A DNA stretch of 64,000 bases, from positions 4,154,001-4,218,000 of the forward strand of contig JAWQEG010000710.1 in the NCBI GenBank assembly GCA_033782935.1, given 5' to 3'. Position 1 is the stretch's first letter, and every line of letters begins with the position of its first letter. A program made the translations under genes and the position numbers. The DNA is from Petrolisthes cinctipes. Taxonomy: Eukaryota; Arthropoda; Malacostraca; Decapoda; Porcellanidae. Under the pieces are notes generated by a model. That model was not told the origin of the DNA. It did not search any database and was given only the letters and a program-made list of their open reading frames with translations. Below are positions 13,152-27,694 of this stretch, piece after piece.

Positions 13152-16100
13152 ATCTGTACATGCCTACTCCGTGTTAGAGTATTTTCAAAATACAGGCCAA
13201 AAACATACTGAAAATCGATCTTTTAGGTGCCCAAAAGTCGATATGTGCATGCATCTTCTGTACCCGTTTATATCTCAAATTCTGGCCCTAAACACCCGAA
13301 AATTCGATATTTTGGGGTCCCAGAAGCGATCTGTACATGCCTACTCCGTGTTAGAGTATTTTCAAAATTCAGGCCCAAAACATGCTGAGAATCGATATTT
13401 TTGGTGCCCAAAGTCAATATGTGCATGTATCTTCTGTACCCGTTTATATCTCAAATTCAGGCTCAAAACACCCGAAAATTCAATATTTTGGGGTCCCAGA
13501 AGCAATCTGTACATGCCTACTCAGTGCTAGAATATTTTCAAAACATAGGCTAAAAACATGCTAAAAATCGATCTTTTAGGTGCCAAAAAGTCGATATCTC
13601 AAATTCAGTCCCAAAACACCCGAAAATTCGATATTTAGAGGTCCCAGAAGGTATCTGTACATGCCTACTCCGTGTTAGAGTATTTTCAAAATACAGGCCA
13701 AAAACATACTGAAAATCGATTTTTTAGGTGCCCAAAAGTCGATATGTGCATGTATCTTCTGTACCCGTTTATATCTCAAATTCTGGCCCAAAACACTCGA
13801 AAATTCGATATTTTGGGGTCCCAGAAGCAATCTGTACATGCCTGCTCAGTGTTAGAGTATTTTCAAAATTCAGGCCCAAAACATGCTGAAAATCGATATT
13901 TTTGGTGCCCAAAGTCAGTATGTGCATGTATCTTCTGTACCCGTTTATATCTCAAATTCAGGCTCAAAACACCCGAAAATTCAATATTTTGGGGTCCCAG
14001 AAGCAATCTGTACATGCCTACTCAGTGCTAGAATATTTTCAAAATATAGGCTAAAAACATGCTAAAAATCGATCTTTTAGGTGCCAAAAAATCGATATCT
14101 CAAATTCAGTCCCAAAACACCCGAAAATACGATATTTAGAGGTCCAAGAAGGTATCTGTACATGCCTACTCCGTGTTAGAGTATTTTCAAAATACAGGCC
14201 AAAAACATACTGAAAATCGATCTTTTAGGTGCACAAAAGTCGATATGTGCATGCATCTTCTGTACCCGTTTATATCTCAAATTCTGGCCCTAAACACCCG
14301 AAAATTCGATATTTTGGGGTCCGAGAAGCGATCTGTACACGCCTACTCCGTGTTGGAGTATTTTCAAAATTCAAGCCCAAAACATGCTGAAAATCGATAT
14401 TTTTGGTGCCCAAAGTCAATATGTGCATGTATCTTCTGTACCCGTTTATATCTCAAATTCAGGCTCAAAACACCCGAAAATTCAATATTTTGGGGTCCCA
14501 GAAGCAATCTGTACATGCCTACTCAGTGCTAGAATATTTTCAAAATATAGGCTAAAAACATGCTAAAAATCGATCTTTTAGGTGCCAAAAAGTCGATATC
14601 TCAAATTCAGTCCCAAAACACCCGAAAATTCGAGATTTAGGGGTCCCAGAAGCGATCTGTACATGCCTACTCCGTGTTAGAGTATTTTCAAAATACATGC
14701 TCAAAACATACTGAAAATCGATCTTTTAGGTGCACAAAAGTCGATATGTGCATGCATCTTCTGTACCCGTTTATATCTCAAATTCTGGCCCTAAACACCC
14801 GAAAATTCGATATTTTGGGGTCCGTGAAGCGATCTGTACACGCCTACTCCGTGTTAGAGTATTTTCAATATTCAGGCCCAAAACATGCTGAAAATCGATA
14901 TTTTTGGTGCCCAAAGTCAATATGTGCATGTATCTTCTGTACCCGTTTATATCTCAAATTCAGGCTCAAAACACCCAAAAATTCAATATTTTGGGGTCCC
15001 AGAAGCAATCTGTACATGCCTACTCAGTGCTAGAATATTTTCAAAATATAGGCTAAAAACATGCTAAAAATCGATCTTTTAGGTGCCAAAAAGTCGATAT
15101 CTCAAATTCAGTCCCAAAACACCCGAAAATTCGATATTTAGGGGTCCCAGAAGCGATCTGTACATGCCTACTCCGTGTTAGAGTATTTTCAAAATACATG
15201 CTCAAAACATACTGAAAATCGATCTGTTAGGTGCACAAAAGTCGATATGTGCATGCATCTTCAGTACCCGTTTATATCTCAAATTCAGGCTCAAAACACC
15301 CGAAAATTCGATTTTTTCGGGTCCCAGAAGCGATCTGTACATGCCTACTCCGTGTTAGAGTATTTTCAATATTCAGGCCCAAAACATGCTGAAAATCGAT
15401 ATTTTTGGTGCCCAAAGTCAATATGTGCATGTATCTTCTGTACCCGTTTATATCTCAAATTAAGGCTCAAAACACCCGAAAATTCAATATTTTGGGGTCC
15501 CAGAAGCAATCTGTACATGCCTACTCAGTGCTAGAATATTTTCAAAATATAGGCTAAAAACATGCTAAAAATCGATCTTTTAGGTGCCAAAAAGTCGATA
15601 TCTCAAATTCAGTCCCAAAACACCCGAAAATTCGATATTTAGGGGTCCCAGAAGCGATCTGTACATGCCTACTCCGTGTTAGAGTATTTTCAAAATACAT
15701 GCTCAAAACATACTGAAAATCTATCTTTTAGGTGCACAAAAGTCGATATGTGCATGCATCTTCTGTACCCGTTTATATCTCAAATTCTGGCCCTAAACAC
15801 CCGAAAATTCGATATTTTGGGGTCCCAGAAGCGATCTGTACATGCCTACTCCGTGTTAGAGTATTTTCAAGATTCAGGCCCAAAACATGCTGAAAATCGA
15901 TATTTTTGGTGCCCAAAGTCAATATGTGCATGTATCTTCTGTACCCGTTTATATCTCAAATTCAGGCTCAAAACAACCGAAAATTCAATATTTTGGGGTC
16001 CCAGAAGCAATCTGTACAGTGCTAGAATATTTTCAAAATATAGGCTAAAAACATGCAAAAAACGATCTTTTAGGTGCCAAAAAGTCGATATCTCAAATTC

Positions 16101-16471
16101 AGTCCCAAAACACCCGAAAATTCGATATTTAGGGGTCCCAGAAGCGATCTGTACATGCCTACTCCGTGTTAGAGTATTTTCAAAATACATGCTCAAAACA
16201 TACTGAAAATCGATCTTTTAGGTGCACAAAAGTCAATATGTGCATGTATCTTCTGTACCCGTTTATATCTCAAATTCAGGCTCAAAACACCCGAAAATTC
16301 AATATTTTGGGGTCCCAGAAGCAATCTGTACATGCCTACTCAGTGCTAGAATATTTTCAAAATATAGGCTAAAAACATGCTAAAAATCGATCTTTTAGGT
16401 GCCAAAAAGTCGATATCTCAAATTCAGTCCCAAAACACCCGAAAATTCGATATTTAGGGGTCCCAGAAGCG
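13152..16471 (+). repeat. 3,320-bp block, copy 2
   Basis: Head-to-tail with copy 1 and identical at every line I compared, including all the rare variants. A recent unequal exchange or amplification would produce this; so would an assembly duplication, and sequence alone cannot separate the two. Confidence 0.95.
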
Positions 16472-16664
16472 ATCTGTACATGCCTACTCCGTGTTAGAGT
16501 ATTTTCAAAATACAGGCCAAAAACATACTGAAAATCGATCTTTTAGGTGCCCAAAAGTCGATATGTGCATGCATCTTCTGTACCCGTTTATATCTCAAAT
16601 TCTGGCCCTAAACACCCGAAAATTCGATATTTTGGGGTCCCAGAAGCGATCTGTACATGCCTAC
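16472..16664 (+). repeat. Start of a third 3,320-bp block copy (193 bp)
   Basis: The match to the start of the block continues to 16664. It ends with a C to T at 16665 (ctacttcgtg against ctactccgtg) and the ctgaaaatcg at about 16705 where the block has ctgagaatcg. Beyond that the sequence follows a different HOR order. Confidence 0.8.
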
Positions 16665-19600
16665 TTCGTGTTAGAGTATTTTCAAAATTCAGGCCCAAAA
16701 CATGCTGAAAATCGATATTTTTGGTGCCCAAAGTCAATATGTGCATGTATCTTCTGTACCCGTTTATATCTCAAATTCAGGCTCAAAACACCCGAAAATT
16801 CAATATTTTGGGGTCCCAGAAGCAATCTGTACAGTGCTAGAATATTTTCAAAATATAGGCTAAAAACATGCTAAAAATCGATCTTTTAGGTGCCAAAAAG
16901 TCGATATCTCAAATTCAGTCCCAAAACACCCGAAAATTCGATATTTAGGGGTCCCATAAGCGATCTGTACATGCCTACTCCGTGTTAGAGTATTTTCAAA
17001 ATACATGCTCAAAACATACTGAAAATCGATCTTTTAGGTACACAAAAGTCGATATGTGCATGCATCTTCAGTACCCGTTTATATCTCAAATTTTGGCCCT
17101 AAACACCCGAAAATTCGATATTTTGGGGTCCCAGAAGCGATCTGTACATGCCTACTCCGTGTTAGAGTATTTTCAAAATTCAGGCCCAAAACATGCTGAA
17201 AATTGATATTTTTGGTGCCCAAAGTCAATATGTGCATGTATCTTCTGTACCCGTTTATATCTCAAATTCACGCTCAAAACACCCGAAAATTCAATATTTT
17301 GGGGTCCCAGAAGCAATCTGTACATGCCTACTCAGTGCTAGAATATTTTCAAAATATAGGCTAAAAACATGCTAAAAATCGATCTTTTAGGTGCCAAAAA
17401 GTCGATATCTCAAATTCAGTCCCAAAACACCCGAAAATTCGATATTTAGGGGTCCCAGAAGCGATCTGTACATGCATACTCCGTGTTAGAGTACTTTCAA
17501 AATACATGCTCAAAACATACTGAAAATCGATCTTTTAGGTGCACAAAAGTCGATATGTGCATGCATCTTCAGTACCCGTTTATATCTCAAATTCAGGCTC
17601 AAAACACCCGAAAATTCAATATTTTGGGGTCCCAGAAGCAATCTGTACATGCCTACTCAGTGTTAGAGTATTTTCAAAATACAGGCCCAAAACATGCTGA
17701 AAATCGATATTTTAGATGCCCAAAGTCAATATGTGCATGTATCTTCTGTACCCGTTTATATCTCAAATTCAGGCTCAAAACACCCGAAAATTCAATATTT
17801 TGGGGTCCCAGAAGCAATCTGTACATGCCTACTCAGTGCTAGAATATTTTCAAAATATAGGCGAAAAACATGCTAAAAATCGATCTTTTAGGTGCCAAAA
17901 AATCGATATCTCAAATTCAGTCCCAAAACACCCGAAAAATCGATATTTAGAGGTCCCAGAAGGTATCTGTACATGCCTACTCCGTGTTAGAGTATTTTCA
18001 AAATACAGGCCAAAAACATACTGAAAATCGATCTTTTAGGTGTCCAAAAGTCGATATGTGCATGCATCTTCTGTACCCGTTTATATCTCAAATTCTGGCC
18101 CTAAACACCCGAAAATTCGATATTTTGGGGTCCCAGAAGCGATCTGTACATGCCTACTCCGTGTTAGATTATTTTCAAAATTCTGGCCCAAAACATGCTG
18201 AAAATCGATATTTTTGGTGCCCAAAGTCAATATGTGCATGTATCTTCTGTACCCGTTTATATCTCAAATTCAGGCTCAAAACACCCGAAAATTCAATATT
18301 TTGGGGTCCCAGAAGCAATCTGTACAGTGCTAGAATATTTTCAAAATATAGGCTAAAAACATGCTAAAATTCGATCTTTTAGGTGCCAAAAAGTCGATAT
18401 CTCAAATTCAGTCCTAAACACACGAAAATTCGATATTTAGGGGTCCCAGAAGCGATCTGTAGATGCCTACTCCGTGTTAGAGTATTTTCAAAATACATGC
18501 TCAAAACATACTGAAAATCGATCTTTTAGGTGCACAAAAGTCGATATGTGCATGCATCTTCAGTACCCGTTTATATCTCAAATTCAGGCTCAAAACACCC
18601 GAAAATTCAATATTTTGGGGTCCCAGAAGCAATCTGTACATGCCTACACAGTGCTATAATATTTTCAAAATATAGGCTAAAAACATGCTAAAAATCGATA
18701 TTATAGGTGCCAAAAAATCGATATCTCAAATTCAGTCCCATAACACCCGAAAATTCGATATTTAGAGGTCCCAGAAGGTATCTGTACATGCCTACTCCGT
18801 GTTAGAGTATTTTCAAAATACAGGCCAAAAACATACTGGAAATCGATCTTTTAGGTGCCCAAAGTCAATATGTGCATGTATCCTCTGTACCCGTTTATAT
18901 CTCAAATTCAGGCTCAAAACACCCGAAAATTCAATATTTTGGGGTCCCAGAAGTAATCTGTACATGCCTACACAGTGCTAGAATATTTTCAAAATATAGG
19001 CTAAAAAACATGCTAAAAATCGATATTTTAGGTGCCAAAAAATCGATATCTCAAATTCAGTCCCAAAACACCCGAAAATTCGATATTTAGAGGTCCCAGA
19101 AGGTATCTGTACATGCCTACTCCGTGTTAGAGTATATTCAAAATACACGCCAAAAACATACTGAAAATCGATCTTTTAGGTGCCCAAAAGTCGATATGTG
19201 CATGCATCTTCTGTACTCGTTTATATCTCAAATTCTAACCCTAAACACCCGAAAATTCGATATTTTGGGGTCCCAGAAGCGATCTGTACATGCCTACTCC
19301 GTGTTAGAGTGTTTTCATAATACATGCTCAAAACATGCTAAAAATCGATCTTTTAGGTGCACAAAAGTCGATATGTGCATGTATCTTCAGTACCCGTTTA
19401 TATCTCAAATTCAGGCTCAAAACACCCGAAAATTTAATATTTTGGGGTCCCAGAAGCAATCTGTACATGCCTACTCAGTGTTAGAGTATTTTCAAAATAC
19501 AGGCCCAAAACATGCTGAAAATCGATATTTTAGATGCCCAAAGTCAATATGTGCATGTATCTTCTGTACCCGTTTATATCTCAAATTCAGGCTCAAAACA

Positions 19601-21269
19601 CCCGAAAATTCAATATTTTGGGGTCCCAGAAGCAATCTGTACATGCCTACACAGTGCTAGAATATTTTCAAAATATAGGCTAAAAAATGCTAAAAATCGA
19701 TAATATAGGTGCCAAAAAATTGATATCTCAAATTCAGTCCCATAACACCCGAAAATTCGATATTTAGAGGTTCCAGAAGGTATCTGTACATGCCTACTCC
19801 GTGTTAGAGTATTTTCAAAATACAGGCCAAAAACATACTGAAAATCGATCTTTTAGGTGCCCAAAAGTCGATATGTGCATGCATCTTCTGTACCCGTTTA
19901 TATCTCAAATTCTGGCCCTAAACACCCGAAAATTCGATATTTTGGGGTCCCAGAAGCGATCTGTACATGCCTACTCCGTGTTAAAGTATTTTCAAAATTC
20001 AGGCCCAAAACATGCTGAAAATCGATATTTTTGGTGCCCAAAGTCAATATGTGCATGTATCTTCTGTACCCGTTTATATCTCAAATTCAGGCTCAAAACA
20101 CCCGAAAATTCAATATTTTGGGGTCCCAGAAGCAATCTGTACATGCCTACACAGTGCTAGAATATTTTCAAAATATAGGCTTAAAACATGCTAAAAATCG
20201 ACATTTTAGGTGCCAAAAAATCGATATCTCAAATTCAGTCCCAAAACACCCGAAAATTCGATATTTAGAAGTCCCAGAAGGTATCTGTACATGCCTACTC
20301 CGTGTTAGAGTATTTTCAAAATACAGGCCAAAAACATACTGAAAATCAATCTTTTAGGTGCCCAAAAGTCGATATGTGCATGCATCTTCAGTACCCGTTT
20401 ATATCTCAAATTCAGGCTCAAAACACCCGAAAATTTAATATTTTGGGGTCCCAGAAGGAATCTGTACATGCCTACTCAGTGTTAGAGTATTTTCAAAATA
20501 CAGGCCCAAAACATGCTGAAAATCGATATTTTAGATGCCCAAAGTTAATATGTGCATGTATCTTCTGTACCCGTTTATATCTCAAATTCTGGCTCAAAAC
20601 ACCCGAAAATTCAATATTTTGGGGTCCCAGAAGCAATCTGTACATGCCTACACAGTGCTAGAATATTTTCAAAATATAGGCTAAAAACATGCTAAAAATC
20701 GAGATTATAGGTGCCAAAAAATCGATATCTCAAATTCAGTCCCATAACACCCGAAAATTCGATATTTAGAGGTCCCAGAAGGTATCTGTACATGCCTACT
20801 CCGTGTTAGAGTATTTTCAAAATACAGGCCAAAAACATACTGAAAATCGATCTTTAAGGTGCCCAAAAGTCGATATGTGCATGCATCTTCTGTACCCGTT
20901 TATATCTCAAATTCTGGCCCTAAACACCCGAAAATTCGATATTTTGGGGTCCCAGAAGCGATCTGTACATGCCTACTCCGTGATAAAGTATTTTCAAAAT
21001 TCAGGCCCAAAACATGCTGAAAATCGATATTTTTGGTGCCCAAAGTCAATATGTGCATGTATCTTCTGTACCCGTTTATATCTCAAATTCAGGCTCAAAA
21101 CACCCGAAAATTCAATATTTTGGGGTCCCAGAAGCAATCTGTACATGCCTACACAGTGCTAGAATATTTTCAAAATATAGGCTAAAAACATGCTAAAAAT
21201 CGACATTTTAGGTGCCAAAAAATCGATATCTCAAATTCAGTCCCAAAACACCCGAAAATTCGATATTTA
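16665..21269 (+). repeat. Mixed HOR region between the 3,320-bp blocks and the long duplication
   Basis: The region holds ordinary HORs of 501 and 490-491 bp with both types mixed. Parts recur further right. 18190-18645 matches 31810-32265 (offset 13,620; shared markers cacacgaaaattcg and ctgtagatgcc). The rare ggctaaaaaatgctaaaaa with tcgataatatagg near 19680 recurs near 33965 (offset 14,285). The gtgataaag variant at 20980 recurs at 34263 (offset 13,283). Confidence 0.8.
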
Positions 21270-24200
21270 GAGGTCCCAGAAGGTATCTGTACATGCCTAC
21301 TCCGTGTTAGAGTATTTTCAAAATACAGGCCAAAAACATACTGAAAATCGATCTTTTAGGTGCCCAAAAGTCGATATGTGCATGCATCTTCTGTATCCGT
21401 TTATATCTCAAATTCTGGCCCTAAACACCCGAAAATTCGATATTTTGGGGTCCCAGAAGCAATTTGTACATGCCTACTCCGTGTTAGAGTATTTTCAAAA
21501 TTCAGGCCCAAAACATGCTGAAAATCGATATTTTTGGTGCCCAAAGTCAATATGTGCATATATCTTCTGTACCCGTTTATATCTCAAATTCAGGCTCAAA
21601 ACACCCGAAAATTCAATATTTTGGGGTCCCAGAAGCAATCTGTACATGCCTAGTCAGTGCAAGAATATTTTAAAAAAATAGGCTAAAAACATGATAAAAA
21701 TCGATCTTTTAGGTGCCAAAAAGTCGATATCTCAAATTCAGTCCCAAAACACCCGAAAATTCGATATGTAGGGGTCCCAGAAGCGATCTGTACATGCCTA
21801 CTCCGTGTTAGAGTATTTTCAAAATACATGCTCAAAACATACTGAAAATCGATCTTTTAGGTGCACAAAAGTCGATATGTGCATGCATCTTCAGTACCCG
21901 TTTATATCTCAAATTCAGTCTCAAAACACCCGAAAATTCAATATTTTGGGGTCCCAGAAGCAATCTGTACATGCCTACTCAGTGTTAGAGTATTTTCAAA
22001 ATACTGGCCCAAAACATGCTGAAAATCGATATTTTAGATGCCAAAAGTCAATATGTGCATGTATCTTCTGTACCCGTTTATATCTCAAATTCAGACTCAA
22101 AACACCCGAAAATTCAATATTTTGGGGTCCCAGAAGCAATCTGTACATGCCTACACAGTGCTAGAATATTTTCAAAATATAGGCTAAAAACATGCTAAAA
22201 ATCGATATTATAGGTGCCAAAAAATCGATATCTCAAATTCAGTCCCATAACACCCAAAAATTCGATATTTAGAGGTCCCAGAAGGTATCTGTACATGCCT
22301 ACTCCGTGTTAGAGTATTTTCAAAATACAGGCCAAAAACATACTGAAAATCGATCTTTTAGGTGCCCAAAAGTCGATATGTGCATGCATCTTCTGTACCC
22401 GTTTATATCTCAAATTCTGGCCCTAAACACCCGAAAATTCGATATTTTGGGGTCCCAGAAGCGATCTGTACATGCCTACTCAGTGTTAAAGTATTTTCAA
22501 AATTCAGGCCCAAAACATGCTGAAAATCGATATTTTTGGTGCCCAAAGTCAATATGTGCATGTATCTTCTGTACCCGTTTATATCTCAAATTCAGGCTCA
22601 AAACACCCGAAAATTCAATATTTTGGGGTCCCAGAAGCAATCTGTACAGTGCTAGAATATTTTCATAATATAGGCTAAAAACATGCTAAAAATCGATCTT
22701 TTAGGTGCAAATAAGTCGATATCTCAAATTCAGTCCCAAAACACCCGAAAATTCGATATTTAGGGGTCCTAGAAGCGATCTGTACATGCCTACTCCGAGT
22801 TAGAGTATTTTCAAAATACAGGCCAAAAACATACTGAAAATCGATCTTTTAGGTACACAGAAGTCGATATGTGCATGCATCTTCAGTAACCGTTTATATC
22901 TCAAATTCAGGCTCAAAACACCCGAAAATTCAATATTTTGGGGTCCCAGAAGCAATCTGTACATGCCTACTCAGTGTTAGAGTATTTTCAAAATACAGGC
23001 TCAAAACATGCTGAAAATCGATATTTTAGATGCCCAAAGTCAATATGTGCATGTATCTTCTGTACCCGTTTATATCTCAAATTCAGTTTCAAAACACCCG
23101 AAAATTCAATATTTTGGGGTCCCAGAAGCAATCTGTACATGCCTACACAGTGCTAGAATATTTTCAAAATATAGGCTAAAAACATGCTAAAAATCGACAT
23201 TTTAGGTGCCAAAAAATCGATATTTCAAATTCAGTCCCAAAACACCCGAAAATTCGATATTTAGAGGTCCCAGAAGGTATCTGTACATGCCTACTCCGTG
23301 TTAGAGTTTTTTCAAAATACAGGCCAAAAACATACTGAAAATCGATCTTTTAGGTGCCTAAAAGTCGATATGTGCATGCATCTTCTGTACCCGTTTATAT
23401 CTCAAATTCAGGCTCAAAACACCCGAAAATTCGATATTTTGGGGTCCCAGAAGCAATCTGTACATGCCTACTCAGTGCTAGAATATTTTCAAAATATAGG
23501 CTAAAAACATGCTAAAAATCGATCTTTTAGGTGCCAAAATGTCGATATCTCAAATTCAGTCCCAAAACACCAGAAAATTCGATATGTAGGGGTCCCAGAA
23601 GCGATCTGTACATGCCTACTCCGTATTAGAGTGTTTTCAAAATACATGCTCAAAACATACTGAAAATCGATCTTTTAGGTGCACAAAAGTCGATATGTGC
23701 ATGCATCTTCAGTACCCGTTTATATCTCAAATTCAGGCTCAAAACACCCGAAAATTCAATATTTTAGGGTCCCAGAAGCAATCTGTACATGCCTACTCAG
23801 TGTTAGAGTATTTTCAAAATACAGGCCAAAAAACATGCTGAAAATCGATATTTTAGATGCCCAAAGTCAATATGTGCATGTATCTTCTGTACCCGTTTAT
23901 ATCTCAAATTCAGGCTCAAAACACCCGAAAATTCAATATTTTAGGGTCCCAGAAGCAATCTGTACATGCCTACACAGTGCTAGAATATTTTCAAAATAAA
24001 GGCTAAAAACATGCTAAAAATCGACATTTTAGGTGCCAAAAAATCGATATCTCAAATTCAGTCCCAAAACACCCGAAAATTCGATATTTAGAGGTCCCAG
24101 AAGGTATCTGTACATGCCTACTCCGTGTTAGAGTATTTTCAAAATACACGCCAAAAACATACTGAAAATCGATCTTTTAGTTGCCCAAAAGTCGATATGT

Positions 24201-26223
24201 GCATGCATCTTCTGTACCCGTTTATATCTCAAATTCTGGCCCTAAACACCCGAAAATTCGATATTTTGGGGTCCCAGAAGCGATCTGTACATGCCTACTC
24301 CGTGTTAGAGTATTTTCAAAATTCAGGCCCAATACATGCTGAAAATCGATATTTTTGGTGCCCAAAGTCAATATGTGCATGTATCTTCTGTACCCGTTTA
24401 TATCTGAAATTCAGGCTCAAAACACCCGAAAATTCAATATTTTGGGGTCCCAGAAGCAATCTGTACATGCCTACTCAGTGCTAGAATATTTTCAAAATAT
24501 AGGCTAAAAACATGCTAAAAATCGATCTTTTAGGTGCCAAAAAGTCGATATCTCAAATTCAGTCCCAAAACACCCGAAAATTTGATATTTAGGGGTCCCA
24601 GAAGCGATCTGTACATGCCTACTCCGTGTTAGAGTATTTTCAAAATACATGCTCAAAACATACTGAAAATCGATCTTTTAGGTGCACAAAAGTCGATATG
24701 TGCATGCATCTTCTGTACCCGTTTATATCTCAAATTCTGGCCCTAAACACCCGAAAATTCGATATTTTGGGGTCCCAGAAGCGATCTGTACATGCCTACT
24801 CCGTGTTAGAGTATTTTCAAAATTCAGGCCCAAAACATGCTGAAAATCGATATTTTTGGTGCCCAAAGTCAATATGTGCATGTATCTTCTGTACCCGTTT
24901 ATATCTCAAATTCAGGCTCAAAACACCCGAAAATTCAATATTTTGGGGTCCCAGAAGCAATCTGTACATGCCTACACAGTGCTAGAATATTTTCAAAATA
25001 TAGGCTAAAAACATGCTAAAATTCGACATTTTATGTGCCAAAAAATCGATATCTCAAATTCAGTCCCAAAACACCCGAAAATTCGATAATTAGAGGTTCC
25101 AGAAGGTATCTGTACATGCCTACTCCGTGTTAGAGTATTTTCAAAATACAGGCCAAAAACATACTGAAAATCGATCTTTTAGGTGCCCAAAAGTCGATAT
25201 GTGCATGCATCTTCTGTACCCGTTTATATCTCAAATTCTGGCCCTAAACACCCGAAAATTCGATATTTTGGGGTCCCAGAAGCGATCTGTACATGCCTAC
25301 TCCGTGTTAGAGTATTTTCAAAATTCAGGCCCAAAACATGCTGAAAATCGATATTTTTGGTGCCCAAAGTCAATATGTGCATGTATCTTCTGTACCCGTT
25401 TATATCTCAAATTCAGGCTCAAAACACCCGAAAATTCAATATTTTGGGGTCCCAGAAGCAATCTGTACAGTGCTAGAATATTTTCAAAATATAGGCTAAA
25501 AACATGCTAAAAATCGATCTTTTAGGTGCCAAAAAGTCTATATCTCAAATTCAGTCCCAAAACACCCGAAAATTCGATATTTAGGGGTCCCAGAAGCGAT
25601 CTGTACATGCCTACTCCGTGTTAGAGTATTTTCAAAATACATGCTCGAAACATACTGAAAATCGATCTTTTAGGTGCACAAAAGTCGATATGTGCATGCA
25701 TCTTCAGTACCCGTTTATATCTCAAATTCAGGCTCAAAACACCCGAAAATTCAATATTTTGGGGTCCCAGAAGCAATCTGTACATGCCTACTCAGTGTTA
25801 GAGTATTTTCAAAATAAAGGCCAAAAACATACTGAAAATCGATCTTTTAGGTGCCTAAAAGTCGATATGTGCATGCATCTTCTGTACCCGTTTATATCTC
25901 AAATTCTGGCCCTAAACATCCGAAAATTCGATATTTTGGGGTCCCAGAAGCGATCTGTACATGCCTACTCCGTGTTAGAGTATTTTCAAAATTCAGGCCC
26001 AAAACATGCTGAAAATCGATATTTTAGATGCCCAAAGTCAATATGTGCATGTATCTTCTGTACCCGTTTATATCTCAAATTCAGGCTCAAAACACCCGAA
26101 AATTCAATATTTTGGGGTCCCAGAAGCAATCTGTACATGCCTACACAGTGCTAGAATATTTTCAAAATATAGGCTAAAAACATGCTAAAAATCGACATTT
26201 TAGGTGCCAAAAAATCGATATCT

Positions 26224-26577
26224 CAAATTCAGTCCCAAAACACCCGAAAATTCGATATTTAGAGGTCCCAGAAGGTATCTGTACATGCTTACTCCGTGTT
26301 AGAGTATTTTCAAAATAAAGGCCAAAAACATACTGAAAATCGATCTTTTAGGTGCCTAAAAGTCGATATGTGCATGCATCTTCTGTACCCGTTTATATCT
26401 CAAATTCAGTCCCAAAACACCCGAAAATTCGATATTTAGGGGTCCCAGAAGGTATCTGTACATGCCTACTCCGTGTTAGAGTATTTTCAAAATACAGGCC
26501 AAAAACATACTGAAAATCGATCTTTTAGGTGCCCAAAAGTCGATATGTGCATGCATCTTCTGTACCCGTTTATATCT
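26224..26577 (+). repeat. Tandem A-A monomer pair (354 bp)
   Basis: Anchors at 26224, 26401 and 26578 are 177 bp apart, and both monomers begin caaattcagtccc with A-type ends. The normal order would place a B monomer after the first. The local order is therefore C-A-A-B, a monomer-register exchange. Confidence 0.82.
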
Positions 26578-27686
26578 CAAATTCTGGCCCTAAACACCCG
26601 AAAATTCGATATTTTGGGGTCCCAGAAGCGATCTGTACATGCCTACTCCGTGTTAAAGTATTTTCAAAATTCAGGCCCAAAACATGCTGAAAATCGATAT
26701 TTTTGGTGCTCAAAGTCAATATGTCCATGTACCTTCTGTACCCGTTTATATCTCAAATTCAGGCTCAAAACACCCGAAAATTCAATATTTTGGGGTCCCA
26801 GAAGCAATCTGTACATGCCTACACAGTGCTAGAATATTTTCAAAATATAGGCTAAAAACATGCTAAAAATCGACATTTTAGGTGCCAAAAAATCGATATC
26901 TCAAATTCAGTCCCAAAACACCCGAAATTTCGATATTTAGAGGTCCCAGAAGGTATCTGTACATGCCTACTCCGTGTTAGAGTATTTTCAAAATACAGGC
27001 CAAAAACATACTGAAAATCGATCTTTTTGGTGCCTAAAAGTCGATATGTGCATGCATCTTCTGTATCCGTTTATATCTCAAATTCTGGCCCTAAACACCC
27101 GAAAATTCGATATTTTGGGGTCCCAGAAGCGATCTGTACATGCCTACTCCGTGTTAGAGTATTTTCAAAATTCAGGCACAAAACATGCTGAAAATCGATA
27201 TTTTTGGTGCCCAAAGTCAATATGTGCATGTATCTTCTGTACCCGTTTATATCTCAAATTCAGGCTCAAAACACCCGAAAATTCAATATTTTGGGGTCCC
27301 AGAAGCAATCTGTACAGTGCTAGAATATTTTCAAAATATAGGCTAAAAACATGCTAAAAATCGATCTTTTAGGTGCCAAAAAGTCGATATCTCAAATTCA
27401 GTCCCAAAACACCCGAAAATTCGATATTTAGGGGTCCCAGAAGCGATCAGTACATGCCTACTCCGTGTTAGAGTATTTTCAAAATACAGGCCAAAAACAT
27501 ACTGAAAATCGATCTTTTAGGTACACAAAAGTCGATATGTGCATGCATCTTCTGTAACCGTTTATATCTCAAATTCAGGCTCAAAACACCCGAAAATTCA
27601 ATATTTTGGGGTCCCAGAAGCAATCTGTACATGCCTACTCAGTGTTAGAGTATTTTCAAAATACAGGCCCAAAACATGCTGAAAAT

Positions 27687-27694
27687 CGATCGAT
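27687..27694 (+). repeat. 4-bp tandem duplication (cgatcgat)
   Basis: One B1 second half reads gaaaatcgatcgatatttt instead of gaaaatcgatatttt. I saw it only here. The matching position in the long duplicate (near 45.1 kb) lacks it, so it arose after that duplication or was removed from the other copy. Confidence 0.85.
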
